Source: DASXUX01 sp036504595 (lineage in GTDB: Bacteria; Planctomycetota; SZUA-567; H5-PLA8). Taken from it: a stretch of DNA of 64,000 bases. Below, one piece after another: positions 40,773 to 52,100 of the stretch (the first letter of the stretch is position 1; each line of letters starts with the position of its first letter). Position numbers and translations under genes: made by a program. The notes under the pieces were generated by a model. That model searched no databases. It saw nothing but the letters and a program-made list of their open reading frames with translations, and was not told where the DNA came from. The DNA lies in assembly GCA_036504595.1 (NCBI GenBank), contig DASXUX010000043.1, positions 61,967-125,966 on the forward strand. Direction: 5' to 3'.

Positions 40773-41663
40773 ATGACCCTCGATGTTTTCGCTCAATACC
40801 TGATCACCGGCGTCTGCGTCGGCTGCATCTACGCGATCGTCGCGATCGGCTTCAACATCATCTACAACACGACAGGCATCATCAATTTCGCACAAGGCGA
40901 ATTTGTCATGTGCGGCGGCATGACAGCCCTCGCATTCTACCAATGGCTGCCGCTGCCGCTGGCTGTCGTCGCGGCGGTGGTTGTGACCATGCTGCTGGGA
41001 GCCGCCATCGAGTTCCTCTTCATCCGCTGGCTGTCGCGGCCGACCGTGCTGCGAACCATCATCATCACGATCGGCATCTCGATTCTGATTCGCGAAGCCG
41101 CGTGGCACATTTGGGGCAATCAGGTCCGCGCCTTGCCGCCGTTCAGTGGCGACGAGACGTCTTCGCTGGTGATTCTGGGCGCGCATGTCACGCCGCAGAA
41201 AATCTGGGTGCTGGCGACCTGCGCCGCTCTGGTCGCCGCGTTAGGCTTTTTCTTCTCGTATTCTCTGCTGGGCAAGATGATGCGCGCGTGCGCCGCCAAT
41301 CGCAACGCGGCAGCGCTCTGCGGAATCAACACGCGTAATCTGGTCACGTTCGCGTTCATGCTCAGCGCAGGCTTGGGCGCATTGGCCGGCTGCGTGATCT
41401 CTCCGGTGACTCAGACGACGTACGATATTGGACCGGGATTAGCGGTGAAGGGCTTCACAGTCGCCATTCTTGGCGGAATGGGCAGCAGCGGCGCCGCGGT
41501 TGCCGCTGGTATCTTGCTCGGAGTGGTCGAAGCGTTTTGCACGCACTACATGCCGCTGGCTTTCAAGGACGCACTCGCACTCGGTCTGTTGCTGCTCATT
41601 TTGTTTGTTCGGCCGCACGGTTTGTTTGGCAATCGAGCGCTGGCTCAGCTTAAGGAGTGCTAA
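40773..41663 (+). CDS. livH: Branched-chain amino acid type ABC transporter permease LivH
   Basis: A 296-residue inner-membrane permease with about eight membrane segments. It shows the LivH family stretches YAIVAIGFNIIYNTTGIINF, AQGEFVMCGGM and the C-terminal GFTVAILGGMGSSGAAVAAG. It forms the channel with LivM. ATG 40773 matches the family start but lacks a Shine-Dalgarno sequence, because the low-complexity array runs up to it (AACCCTAAGTTTATG). Confidence 0.93.
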   Translation: MTLDVFAQYLITGVCVGCIYAIVAIGFNIIYNTTGIINFAQGEFVMCGGMTALAFYQWLPLPLAVVAAVVVTMLLGAAIEFLFIRWLSRPTVLRTIIITIGISILIREAAWHIWGNQVRALPPFSGDETSSLVILGAHVTPQKIWVLATCAALVAALGFFFSYSLLGKMMRACAANRNAAALCGINTRNLVTFAFMLSAGLGALAGCVISPVTQTTYDIGPGLAVKGFTVAILGGMGSSGAAVAAGILLGVVEAFCTHYMPLAFKDALALGLLLLILFVRPHGLFGNRALAQLKEC

Positions 41664-41674
41664 CGGGCACGGAT

Positions 41675-41755
41675 TTGAACCGCAAAGGCTCAAAGACGCA
41701 AAGAAGAGCTCTTATCTAATACCGTTCTTTGCGCCTTCGCGTCTTTGCAGTTCAA
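41675..41755. repeat. 81-bp inverted repeat (TTGAACCGCAAAGGC family), copy 2
   Basis: Nearly identical to 30342-30425: arms TTGAACCGCAAAGGCTCAAA... and ...GTCTTTGCAGTTCAA. It fills most of the livH-livM gap and would form a long stem in the operon transcript. Confidence 0.85.
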
Positions 41756-41775
41756 CACCACGAACGATAACCGGC

Positions 41776-42864
41776 ATGAAGAACTGGCGCAGATATCTCG
41801 GAATCGTTTCGCTGCTGCTCGCCGTAGTGGCCGTGCAGCAGTATGCCAGTTCCACGCAACAAGGCTTCCTGCTGACGCCGCTGACGATGTCCGCCTACTA
41901 CGCTCTGGTGGTGCTGGGCTTGTGCGTGCTCATGGGTTATGCGGGGCAAGTTTCGCTAGGCCATGCGGCCTTCTTTGCCATCGGCGGATATACCTCCGCG
42001 GCGCTGACGACCTGCAATTTGTCGGCGTTTGCGAAGCAGCCGTTCCTCGCCGTGCTGACGCGCTGGGGCGTGTTGCTCGAAGGCGAAAATATATTTCTGG
42101 AAAAGACGCTCTCCGTTCATCCGTGGGCGGCAGCCGTGATCGCCATTCTGCTGGCGGTGAGCATCGCATGCATTCTCGGCGGCCCAATCTTGCGATTGAA
42201 AGGCCACTACCTCGCGATGGCCACGCTGGGCTTCGGCATGATCGTGCGCACGGTCGTGCTGGCCGTCGAATGCCTTGGCGGCGCGGATGGGATCGCCGAT
42301 GTCCCGCCCTTTCCACTTTTCGCGAAGTTCAGCATCAACAGCGACCTGTCGGCAAAGATTTCGAATTACTACGTCGCGTGGATTGTCGTCGCCGCGGCCA
42401 TGCTGCTGCTGCTGAACCTGATCGATTCGCGCGCGGGGCGAGCGATGCGCGCCATCCACGGCGCTGAAGAAGCCGCCGCCGCGATGGGCGTCAACACGAG
42501 CGTCTACAAGCTCAAGGCGTTGGTGGTCAGCGCGGCGCTGGCCGCGCTCGCGGGCGTGCTGATGACGCACTACAACGGGGGCATTGGCCCTTCGGAAGCC
42601 GGGGTCATGAAGTCGATCCGCTACGTCGCCATTGTCGCCGTCGGTGGCATGGCGAATCTGGCGGGCGCGCTGCTTGCAGCCGTGGTTCTGAACTATCTCT
42701 CGCTGCGTGGAACGTTCGGCACCTATGACGATGCGGTTTTTGGCGCGGTGCTCATCGGCGTGATGATCTTCGCGCCGGATGGTCTCTTGCGCCTGGGCTT
42801 GTTCAGCCGGCTGAAGAACGTGCTGCCTTTCCTGCGGCCCGCAAAGACGGAGGCTTCCGCTTGA
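41776..42864 (+). CDS. livM: Branched-chain amino acid type ABC transporter permease LivM
   Basis: A 362-residue inner-membrane permease with about nine to ten membrane segments. Family patterns include MGYAGQVSLGHAAFFAIGGY, RLKGHYLAMATLGFG and the C-terminal AVVLNYLSLRG segment. ATG 41776 begins MKNWRRYLGIVSLLLAVVAV; an upstream extension of the frame reads through the repeat and livH and is not credible. It overlaps livG by one base (TGATG). Confidence 0.93.
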   Translation: MKNWRRYLGIVSLLLAVVAVQQYASSTQQGFLLTPLTMSAYYALVVLGLCVLMGYAGQVSLGHAAFFAIGGYTSAALTTCNLSAFAKQPFLAVLTRWGVLLEGENIFLEKTLSVHPWAAAVIAILLAVSIACILGGPILRLKGHYLAMATLGFGMIVRTVVLAVECLGGADGIADVPPFPLFAKFSINSDLSAKISNYYVAWIVVAAAMLLLLNLIDSRAGRAMRAIHGAEEAAAAMGVNTSVYKLKALVVSAALAALAGVLMTHYNGGIGPSEAGVMKSIRYVAIVAVGGMANLAGALLAAVVLNYLSLRGTFGTYDDAVFGAVLIGVMIFAPDGLLRLGLFSRLKNVLPFLRPAKTEASA

Positions 42865-43643
42865 TGCCAATTCTGGCCGTTGAAGCCGTCCATCGCCGCT
42901 TTGGCGGCCTGCACGCGGTCAACGACGTCAGCTTCGTCGTGGAGCCGTCGGTCATCAAGGCGCTCATCGGTCCAAACGGCGCGGGCAAGACAACGCTGTT
43001 TAATCTGATCGCCGGCAGCCTGCCCGTCGAATCCGGCCGCATCACGTTTCAGAGCACGGCGATTCACGGCCGCAAGCCTCACCAGATCGCGACGCTCGGC
43101 ATCTCAAGAACATTCCAGAACATCCGGCTCTTCCCCGGAATGACCGTGCTGGAAAACGTGATGATCGGGTGCCACGCGCGGACCAGCGCCGGGTTCCTCG
43201 CCGGCATGTCGTGCGCTCCGTGGACGTGGCGCGAAGAAAATCGCATTCGCGAGCGGGCGCTTACCGAACTGAACTTTGTCGGCATCGCAGAGCTTGCGGA
43301 GAGCGTCGCCAGCAGCCTCTCTTTTGGTCACCAGCGCGCCGTCGAACTGGCGCGGGCCCTGGCCTGCGAACCGAAGCTGCTGCTCCTCGACGAACCCGCG
43401 TCCGGACTAAACACGCACGAAACGGAAGCCTTGGGACGGTTGATCCGCCGCATTCGGGATCGCGGAATCACCGTGTTGCTGGTCGAGCACGACATGTCGT
43501 TGGTGATGGATATCTGCGACGAAATCGTCGTGCTGAATTCGGGCGTGAAGGTCGCCGAAGGCACGCCGCAGGCGATCCAAAACAACGAAGAGGTTGTTCG
43601 CGTGTATCTCGGGGCTGAAGATGCTGACGATCCGAAATCTTGA
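42864..43643 (+). CDS. livG: Branched-chain amino acid type ABC transporter ATPase LivG
   Basis: A 259-residue ATP-binding subunit with Walker A GPNGAGKTT, LivG-type ISRTFQNIRLF Q-loop region, signature LSFGHQR (the usual form is LSxGxQR), Walker B LLLLDEPASGLN and switch histidine VEHDMSLVM. It energises LivHM together with LivF. ATG 42864 starts within the livM stop codon. Confidence 0.94.
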   Translation: MPILAVEAVHRRFGGLHAVNDVSFVVEPSVIKALIGPNGAGKTTLFNLIAGSLPVESGRITFQSTAIHGRKPHQIATLGISRTFQNIRLFPGMTVLENVMIGCHARTSAGFLAGMSCAPWTWREENRIRERALTELNFVGIAELAESVASSLSFGHQRAVELARALACEPKLLLLDEPASGLNTHETEALGRLIRRIRDRGITVLLVEHDMSLVMDICDEIVVLNSGVKVAEGTPQAIQNNEEVVRVYLGAEDADDPKS

Positions 43644-44364
43644 ATCCGGCTATGGAGCGCTGCGCGTGCTCAAGGGCATGTCGCTGCACGTCAGCGCCGG
43701 CGAGATCGTCACGCTCATCGGCGCGAACGGCGCCGGCAAGACGACGCTGCTGAGCACCATCTGCGGGCTGCTCCCGGCGCGCGATGGCCAGATTCTGTTC
43801 GATGGCCGCGATGTGTGCGGCTTGCGGCCCGAAGCCATCGTCCGCTTGGGCTGCGCGCTCGTGCCAGAAGGCCGTCAACTCTTCGGCCCAATGACCGTTC
43901 ACGAAAACCTCGTGCTCGGTGCATGCGCGCAGTTCCGGCGCGGTGTTTCGCAAAAGGAGATTGAGAGCGACCTGTCGCGCGTGCACACGCTCTTCCCGAA
44001 GTTGAAGGAACGCAGCGCGCAACTGGCCGGTACGCTTTCCGGCGGCGAGCAGCAGATGGTGGCTATCGGCCGGGCGCTGATGTCGCGTCCGCGGCTGGTC
44101 ATGATGGACGAACCTTCGACGGGGCTGGCGCCGCTGGTTGTAAAGGAAATTCTGCGCGCCATCTCGCTTTTGCGGGACAGCGGGACTACGGTGTTGCTGG
44201 TCGAACAAAACGCGCGCGCCGCGCTGGGCATCGCCGATCGCGGCTACGTTATCGAAACGGGACAGATTGTCGTTGAAGGCACCGCGGCCGATCTGCTGCA
44301 CAATCGGGATGTGCAGCGGGCGTATCTCGGCCGGGAATACCGATCGATCGCCGACGAAAGGTAA
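43621..44364 (+). CDS. livF: Branched-chain amino acid type ABC transporter ATPase LivF
   Basis: A 247-residue ATP-binding subunit with Walker A GANGAGKTT, the LivF-type VPEGRQLFGPMTVHENL stretch, signature LSGGEQQM, Walker B LVMMDEPSTGL and switch VEQNARAAL. It overlaps the end of livG by 23 bases. I chose ATG 43621 as it matches the family start (MLTIRNLESGYG). Confidence 0.94.
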   Translation: MLTIRNLESGYGALRVLKGMSLHVSAGEIVTLIGANGAGKTTLLSTICGLLPARDGQILFDGRDVCGLRPEAIVRLGCALVPEGRQLFGPMTVHENLVLGACAQFRRGVSQKEIESDLSRVHTLFPKLKERSAQLAGTLSGGEQQMVAIGRALMSRPRLVMMDEPSTGLAPLVVKEILRAISLLRDSGTTVLLVEQNARAALGIADRGYVIETGQIVVEGTAADLLHNRDVQRAYLGREYRSIADER

Positions 44365-44370
44365 ACAGCC

Positions 44371-45669
44371 ATGGCCATCTACGACGAAAAACACGAGAAG
44401 ATGCCGAGGCTCGAACTGCGCCAGTTGCAGATCGAGCGATTGCAGTCCACGCTCAACCGCGTCTGCCGGAACGTCGCTTTCTATCGGCGAATGTTCGAAC
44501 AACACCGCATTGAACCCGAACGCATCAAGAGTATCGAAGCGCTCCAGCAGGTTCCCTTCACTACCAAAGAAGACCTGCGCCGCTGCTACCCCTACGACAT
44601 GTTCGCCGTCCCGCTGCGTGACGTGGTCCGAATCCAATCCACCTCCGGCACCACCGGCAAGCCCATCGGCATCGGCTACACCGAAAACGATCTGCGCCAC
44701 TGGACGGAACTGATGGCGCGAGTTCTTTCCGCCGCCGATGTCACGCACCACGACTGCGTACAGGTCGCTTTCCAGTACAGCTTGTTTACGGGCGGATTCG
44801 GCTTCCACCAGGGCGCCGAACGCCTGAAGGCTTCTGTGATTCCCTCATCGAGCGCCGGCACGTTGCGGCGGCAGATTGAAATCATGCGTGATTTCAAAAG
44901 CACCGTCCTGTGCTGCTCGCCGTCCTATGCCGTGCGGCTGGCAACGGCGCTGGAGGAACTTGGCGAGCACCCCGAGAAGCTGCAGTTGCGCTGCGGATTG
45001 TTCGGCGCTGAACCCTGGAGCGAAAACTTGAGAGCCCAGCTTGAGGAACGCTTGCACCTGAAAGCATTCGACACCTACGGGCTCAGCGAACTGATGGGGC
45101 CCGGCGTCGCCAGCGAATGCCAGCAGCACTCAGGCCTGCACGTCAACGAAGACCACTTCATCGTGGAAGTCATCGACCCGGCCACCGGCGCGCCGCTGCG
45201 GCCCGGCGAAAAAGGCGAACTGGTCTTCACGACCATCACCCGCGAAGCCTTCCCGCTTGTGCGCTACCGCACCGGCGATATTGCCTCGCTGGACGAAACG
45301 CCCTGCGGCTGCGGAAGGACGCTCGCGCGTATCAGCCGCGTCTGTGGCCGCACCGACGACATGGTTTTCGCTCAAGGCATCAAGTTCTTCCCCTCTGAGA
45401 TCGAGGATGCGCTGTTGAACGCCGAAGGCGTGACGCCGCATTTCGAGATCGAGCTGCACACATCGCACGGCGAAGACATTGTCGAGATTCGCGCTGAACT
45501 GACGCCGGCTTTGGCCAGCGCGGACAAGCAAGCGCTTCTGGAAAAAGTTTCAACGGAGATTGAAACGGCGATTGGACTGAAAGCCAAGGTCGCCTTTCAG
45601 GCGCCCGGTAGCATTCCGGTTTCGGAAGGCAAAAAGGTCATTCGCATCATCGATCAGCGACGTAACTGA
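44371..45669 (+). CDS. paaK: Phenylacetate-CoA ligase-like AMP-forming enzyme
   Basis: A 432-residue adenylate-forming ligase that joins an aryl acid to CoA with ATP. The family P-loop is STSGTTGKPIGI (from about residue 90), the adenylate-binding motif is YGLSE (Y236), and later motifs YRTGDIA and GRTDDMVFAQGIKFFP are present; the PaaK C-terminal domain is about 340-432. It follows livF by six bases and is almost certainly co-transcribed with the transporter, so the transported compound may be activated by this enzyme. Substrate specificity (phenylacetate, indoleacetate or similar) cannot be read from the sequence. Confidence 0.88.
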   Translation: MAIYDEKHEKMPRLELRQLQIERLQSTLNRVCRNVAFYRRMFEQHRIEPERIKSIEALQQVPFTTKEDLRRCYPYDMFAVPLRDVVRIQSTSGTTGKPIGIGYTENDLRHWTELMARVLSAADVTHHDCVQVAFQYSLFTGGFGFHQGAERLKASVIPSSSAGTLRRQIEIMRDFKSTVLCCSPSYAVRLATALEELGEHPEKLQLRCGLFGAEPWSENLRAQLEERLHLKAFDTYGLSELMGPGVASECQQHSGLHVNEDHFIVEVIDPATGAPLRPGEKGELVFTTITREAFPLVRYRTGDIASLDETPCGCGRTLARISRVCGRTDDMVFAQGIKFFPSEIEDALLNAEGVTPHFEIELHTSHGEDIVEIRAELTPALASADKQALLEKVSTEIETAIGLKAKVAFQAPGSIPVSEGKKVIRIIDQRRN

Positions 45670-46168
45670 GGAGCAGGGTCAGGGTTCAGAGGTCAGGTTA
45701 AAGGCCTTCACTGAACCCTGCTGTTCAAGACTATCTTTCTCGCTTTCGTATGCCCAAATGGCCGCTTTGGAAAACACGCGCCCGAGAGCACATGTGCAAC
45801 TCGGCCCAACGTTTGCCAAAGTACACTGCAAAGTGCTATGTGGGTAGAAGTTAGATGCATAGGGAAGGGTTGAACTTGCCCTGTTTCCTTTATGCCGCCG
45901 TGGACATTTTGTCCCACCATTTCTGTTGATTATTTTTCTGTTAACGAATATGGTAATCCCTAGCTTTTCAACAGCAACAATGTTAGTGGATTCTGGCGCA
46001 AACACTCAGTTTGTGATGTTGTACGCTGGAACAGTGCACGTCGTAGAACCTTGAGGCGGAGTGGCGTAACGGTCATCTCGGGCCAGCGCACGTTCTGCTG
46101 CGCCGTTCGTAGGTGGTGCAGCCAGCAACGTGCAGAAGCATTGAGAACTGAATAGCGAGGGTTTGGCT
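45670..46168. other. Intergenic region upstream of the giant surface protein gene
   Basis: About 500 bases. The left end holds a short CAGGGTTC/GAACCCTG inverted array (45675-45722) with the same centre AAAGGCCTTCAC as the liv copies. The stretch at 45788-45800 (GCACATGTGC) matches a module of the 149-bp tandem array. The right part is the likely promoter region of the giant gene; ATG 46169 has GAGGG eight bases upstream. No RNA or short gene was recognised. Confidence 0.55.
45675..45722. repeat. CAGGGTTC / GAACCCTG short inverted array after paaK
   Basis: A shortened member of the array family (CAGGGTCAGGGTTCAGAGG... and ...CTTCACTGAACCCTG) directly past the paaK stop codon; it may end the liv-paaK transcript. 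Confidence 0.65.
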
Positions 46169-49100
46169 ATGCTGCGTCGAACTAACGTCCGTTGGAGTGT
46201 TTGTGCGGTAGTTCTGCTTATCGGAGTGCTTGCGACAGCCGAGGTTCAGGCGGCCTCATATGCCTGGAACGGGAGCACCAGCACCGTCTGGAGCCAGCCG
46301 CTGAACTGGACGCCAAACGGTGTGCCGGCCAATGGGGATAGCGTCACCCTGACCAGCGCGGCCGTGCCGAACCTGCCAACAGGTCTAGACATTACACGTT
46401 CTCTTGCCGGGCTGACGTTCGACATCAACGCAACCGGGTCGATTAACATTGTCTCGCTTGGTGGCAACTCCCTGACGATCAACGCTGGCGGCGTCACGGT
46501 GCAAGCCGGCAATCATAGTATTGCCGCCAATGTCGCCTTGGGGGCTGGTCAGACTTGGACGCTTGCCACGAACCTGAGCATCAGCGGTGTGCTCAGCAGC
46601 ACCGGCGCAGTAGCATTCGTCAAAGATGGCGCTGGCACACTGACGCTCAGCAACAACAACACCGTTAGCGGCACGATTGCAGTCAACAACGGTGTCCTGC
46701 AGGGCAATTGCAGCACGACAGCCAAGAACTTCGGAACGAGCGCCATTACGCTGAATGGCGGAACACTGGCGCTGCAGCCGACAGCCGCGCGCACGCTGGG
46801 CGTCACAAGCAAGTACATCGCGACGGGCGGAACCGGAAATACGCCAACCATCGATTTTGGAGGGGCCGCGATCGTCGGCAGTCCGTCCGCCCAGACCGCC
46901 GGCGTGACCAATGCCGGCGCGGTGAATACGGCCTTTAAATTCGACAACTTTCCGTTCTTCCCGGGTGGGCCAACGACGAATTTTGCGGCAGAATGGGCCG
47001 GACAACTGCAGATCAATACGCCCGGCCTTTACACCTTCGATACGAATTCCGACGATGGAAGCCGCTTGTGGGTTGACGGCATACTGCTCTGCTGCAACGA
47101 CGGTGGTCACGGCGGGCAGGACGCTCGTAACATAGTGAATCTCACCAGTGGCCTGCATTATGTTCGCGTCCAATGGTGCGATGGCAACGGCGGATACATT
47201 GAGGACTTTCGCTACAATGGACCGGATACCAACAATGCTGAGGTGAACATTCCATTCTCGGTGCTGTCTATTCCAGATCCGATCGTTCTCGGGAACGCGA
47301 TCACCGTCAATGGCACCTCCACCCTTCAGCTTCTCGGCGGCAACTTCACGCAAGTCGGCTTGGGCGCTTTGACGCTGAACGCCAACGCCGTGCTGAATAC
47401 CGTCGGTGACGCTTCCAAGACGATTAATTTTACCGGAACCGTGCTGAATGGCGCGGCGGCAACGATGACGCTGAATGCCGGCACCAATGTGAACCCCGGG
47501 GTCATGAACAACGGCGCCAACACCGTTACATTGACCAAGAAAGGCGTGGGGGCGCTGTTCATGGACAACACGGCCTCCGCCACGACGACGACGAACACAA
47601 CATTGGATATTCAGCAGGGGCGTTTGATTGTTCGACCCAGCAACGGCGCCGCGTCCGGAACAAACAACCCGCTGGGTGCCGCTACGGTGCAGCTCAATGG
47701 CGGCTCGATGGTGCTCGACACTAAAGTTAGCAACCCAACGCTCAACAACGCCATCAACGTTGTTGCGTCCAGCATGATCGAGACGTGGTACGATGCGCTT
47801 AACATCACCCTTTCTGGCGCCATCAATATCAGTAACGGCCAGACCCTGACGATCAACACTTCCGCCGGCACGCCTCAAGCGACCGGCGGCGACTTGACGC
47901 TTTCGGGCGTGATTTCCGGACAAGGCAACCTGGTAAAGAACGCATCCTATTTCGGATTCACCAACTCCCCGGGCGTACTGGTGGTCAGCAACGGCGCCAA
48001 TACGTTCTCCGGCATTACGACTCAGAATATCGGAACTCTGCAGGTCACCGGCCGGCTTGGCACCAACAGCGGTGTGACGGTCAATGGTGGAACGCTGCAA
48101 ATAACAACGGCGGGCACGCTGTCCAACGCCGCCTCCGCCGTCACGATCAATAGTGGCGGAACACTGCTGATCTCGAACACCGGCGCACTCGGCGCCTGGG
48201 CCACGCCGGGCAGCGTGACGCTGAATCCAGGCGGCGTCTTTACGATCGACAATACGAGCTCGAACGCCGACCGCATCCCGAATAACTGCAATCTCATCTT
48301 CAATGGCGGCACCTTCAACATGACCTCGCAGGCCGCCGCCACGTCCACCGAAACCGTCGGGAACATCACGTTCAATGGCGGAGCCAGCACAATTGCGCTG
48401 ACATCGACCACCACTTTCAACTGCCAATTGACAGCTTCAGCCACGCCGGCCAATGCCAACGGTGGAACCCTCAATTTCGCCCGCACCAACGGCACGACGG
48501 GCACGGCCAACTTCTTCTTTACCGGTGGAACGGCCGGCTGGAACCAGCCCTGGGAGGCCGTCACCCAGGCTGGCACGACCGCGCCAGGAGTGTACGACGT
48601 TGCCAATGGACTCATCCAGTCCGCCGCAGCCGGCTACCGGTACACCATTGCCGGAACAGCCGTGACCCCGGCGAGTTGGGGCGCCGCCACAACATGGGAT
48701 GGCGGAACTGTGGTGCCTCTCGCAACCGACAATGTCATCGTGCGCCACGTGATAACGCTCGATGGCGCCCGCACGGCGAATTCCGTCTGGTTTGATGGAA
48801 GCGTAGCCAATGGCGGGACCACCTCGCCGGAAATTCGCACAGGAACGGGTGGCCCGTTGACGGTCAGCAGCGGCTTGATTCAAGTATCCGGGGCCGCCGC
48901 TCCGACCATCAGCGCTAATGTAGATGGGAACGCTTCAGGTATGGTGGTCGATCATTTCAGCTCCGCCTCAGCCATCATCTCGGGGATCATCAACAATGCC
49001 ACGAGCTTGACCAAGGGCGGTTCCGGCACGCTGCGCCTCGCGGGTAAGAACACCTATGCAGGGCCAACCACGATCACGGGTGGCGTTCTGGAAGTCGTGG

Positions 49101-52100
49101 GCGGACCGTTGACCACCGACAGTCCCTTGAGCACGGGCAACATCGTGCTCAATGGCGGAACGCTTAAGGTGCTGCCCGGGGCAGTTGGCAGATACGAAGG
49201 GTTGGAGGCGCGCGCGTTCAACGGTGCGGGAGTGGACTTGACCACTGACGTCGATATTGCCAGCGTCCTTCCCCCGAATGTGCCGACGTTTACTCGCGCA
49301 GCGTTTGGCCAACCGATCGATTACCCCGCCAATGCGGATGGCACCATCGCTGCCATTTACAACACCACCGTTGGCGCTGCCGCAGGGCAACTGAACGACG
49401 CATACCGGCTCATCTATTATGGCTATTTCACCACGACGGCCGCTGGCACCTATACGTTTTTCGTGTCGGCCAACGACGACCGAGGGTTCTTCTGGATCGA
49501 TCTGAGCGGAAATGGAACGTTCGAGACAGCAAACAGCGAACTGATTACCGCCGTGGCGATGCCCAACGGAAATACAACGGCCAATACCGTAAACCTTGCG
49601 GCTGGCACAACGTACCGTGTCGCCTTTGGCGTTCGGGACGGCGGCGGCGGATCAGGTGTTGTCGTGCGCTTCGCGGATCCAGGGGGCTTGCTGTCCTATG
49701 TTCGCCCCTTAACGCAACCCGGGCGATGGACCTTCGACGGTGTCGGGCCCGGAAATTTCAGCGGCAACGGTGTGGTTGTTGGCTCTTTGGGCGGCACGAT
49801 CGACGTGGCCGCCGGGCCAGGGGCGCGGTTCGGCGGACTGGACCTGACCGCTGGCGGGACGTTGCGCACCACCGGCAATCCAGGCACTGGCAACATTGCC
49901 GATGCGGTGCGCTTCGAAGGAACTGTGACCCTGCCCGCGGCTGGGAATGTGGCGCTGAACGTTGAGAATGCCGCAGGCAACATGGCGGACCTGGCACTCA
50001 CAGGCAAGGTCACCGGCAACGGCGGCCTCACGAAGCTTGGCAATGGAACGCTCTACCTCTCCAACTCCACGAATGACTATGCCGGCACCACAAACGTCAA
50101 CGTCGGCTACGTATCTGTGACGGCGAACAACGCCTTGGGTGGAACGGCCAGCGGAACTGTGGTCGCCAGCGGCGCCTGTTTGTTTTTCCCCGACGGAGTG
50201 TCGTATACAACTTCCGAGCCGCTCCTGCTGGCCGGACAAGGGCCCGGCAACGCTGCCGGCGCGCTGCGAGCGCGAGGCGGTCCGGTAACATTCAGTGGGC
50301 CGATTACCTACGCTGCCGATACGCGAATCCAAGAGGATTGTACGACCTTGACGCTTAACGGCGCAATCAACGCGGGCGCTTTTACCACTTGGTTTGAAGT
50401 TGCCACCCCGAACGGTTTTACGGGCAACATAACCATCTCCGCCCCCGGTTCATTTGCCGGTACTGGCCTGCTCCAGAAGCAGAATGCGGGGCAACTGTTC
50501 TTCACCGGCCCCAACCCCGCCTTTACCGGATACGTGTGGTGTCTGGGCGGTATTGTCCAGGCCAACGCGGCTGGCACTCTGGGCAGCCCAAGCGCGATCA
50601 CGTTCTCAGCGGGAACGTTGCAGGCGACCGGCAATTCAGTGCTGTGCAGCGGATCTGCCATTACCGTCAACGGCGGCACCCTGCTGGTGTCCGGCAATGG
50701 CTCGCTGGGCGCACCCAGCAGCATCACGATGAATGCGGGGACAACGCTGAATTTTGACAACACCAGCGTCAACGCGAATCGCATCGTGGACACCTGCCCG
50801 CTCATCTTTAACACCGCGTCGTTTACGATGAGCGCGCCAGCGGCCTCCAGCATGGTAGAGACCGTCGGTCCCATCACGTTTGGCGGCCTGACCAGTACGT
50901 TGACGTTAAACCCCAACGGTGCCTTCAACTGCCAGTTGATCACCACCGCCATTCCAGCGCAGAACAATGGCGCGATCGTCAATTTCGTCCGCCCCAACCC
51001 CACGCCAGGCATTCCTTACTTCCACTTCACGCCGGGCACGCCGGCCACCAATCTGCCGTGGGCGACCGTTAATGGGGTGCCCTCGACGTATAACGGCGCC
51101 GGAACCGGCGGCTTGGGGCTGATTGCGGCGGTCGGCGGCTTCACCACGGTCAACAATGGCGATTGGGGCACCGGTTCGACCTGGAGCACCGGGACGGTGC
51201 CGACGGCTAATGATAACGTCACCGTGCGGCACGTGGTCACCTTGTCGGCCAATCAGGTGGTCAACGCGGTTTACTTCGATGGCAGCACGGTGTCTCCCGC
51301 AGTGCCGGGCACGACCTCTCCGCAGATCAACGGTGCGGGCTTGGCGCTGACGGTGGCGAGCGGACAAATCATGGTCAGCAACCCGGCCATGCCCACCATT
51401 GGCGCCAACCTGAATTTCGGAAGTTCGGAGAGTGTGATTACGCAGAACAGCACGGCGCTGATGACCATTTCAGGAGCTATCAGCAATGGTGCGCCCGCAG
51501 GCCTGGCCAAACTGGGCACCGGTCCGCTTCTCTTTAGTGGCACGACGCCGAACACCTACACCGGCACCACTACGCTGCTAGTCGGTAAGCTGATCCTCGG
51601 CAAAAGTGCCGGCGTGAACGCGATCGGCGGTGATCTCACCATCTGCACCGCCGCGAACTGGGCGAGCGCGGCGAATGGCGTCGAGTTGGCGGCCAGCGAG
51701 CAGATTCCGGATTCAGCGGTCGTACACTTCACGGGCACGGACTGGTGCGGCTTCCGGCCGAAGGGCTTCACGGAGACCGTTGCCGGATTGGACTCTCCCG
51801 CCGGTAAAGGCGTGATTGAGAATTATGGCCAGAACCAAGGTGGCCCCGCCAACAACGGCACCGTGATCGTGGGTGGGCCGGGCGTGTATTACTACAACGG
51901 CTACATCCGCGACTACGATGCTGGCGGCACAGTATCGCTGGTTAACCTGACGGTCAACGGTGGCGTCCAAGCGCTGGCCGGCGCGGTTGTAACGTATGGC
52001 GGCACCACAACAATTGGTCCGTCCGGTACGCTGCGCCTGGGCTCCCACGACGTGCTGCCCGACGGAGTCGGCAGAGGTGATGTGGTCTTGAACGGTGTTC

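Noticed and set aside
45679..46005. 108-residue minus-strand frame upstream of the giant gene
   Set aside because: Covers a repeat and the AT-rich promoter region; no homology or ribosome binding site seen.
46385..48427. Long minus-strand open frame (680 residues) opposite the giant gene
   Set aside because: It lies antisense to a clearly coding plus-strand frame with a signal peptide and domains. Its own translation matches no family; it arises from the lack of stop codons in GC-rich repeats.
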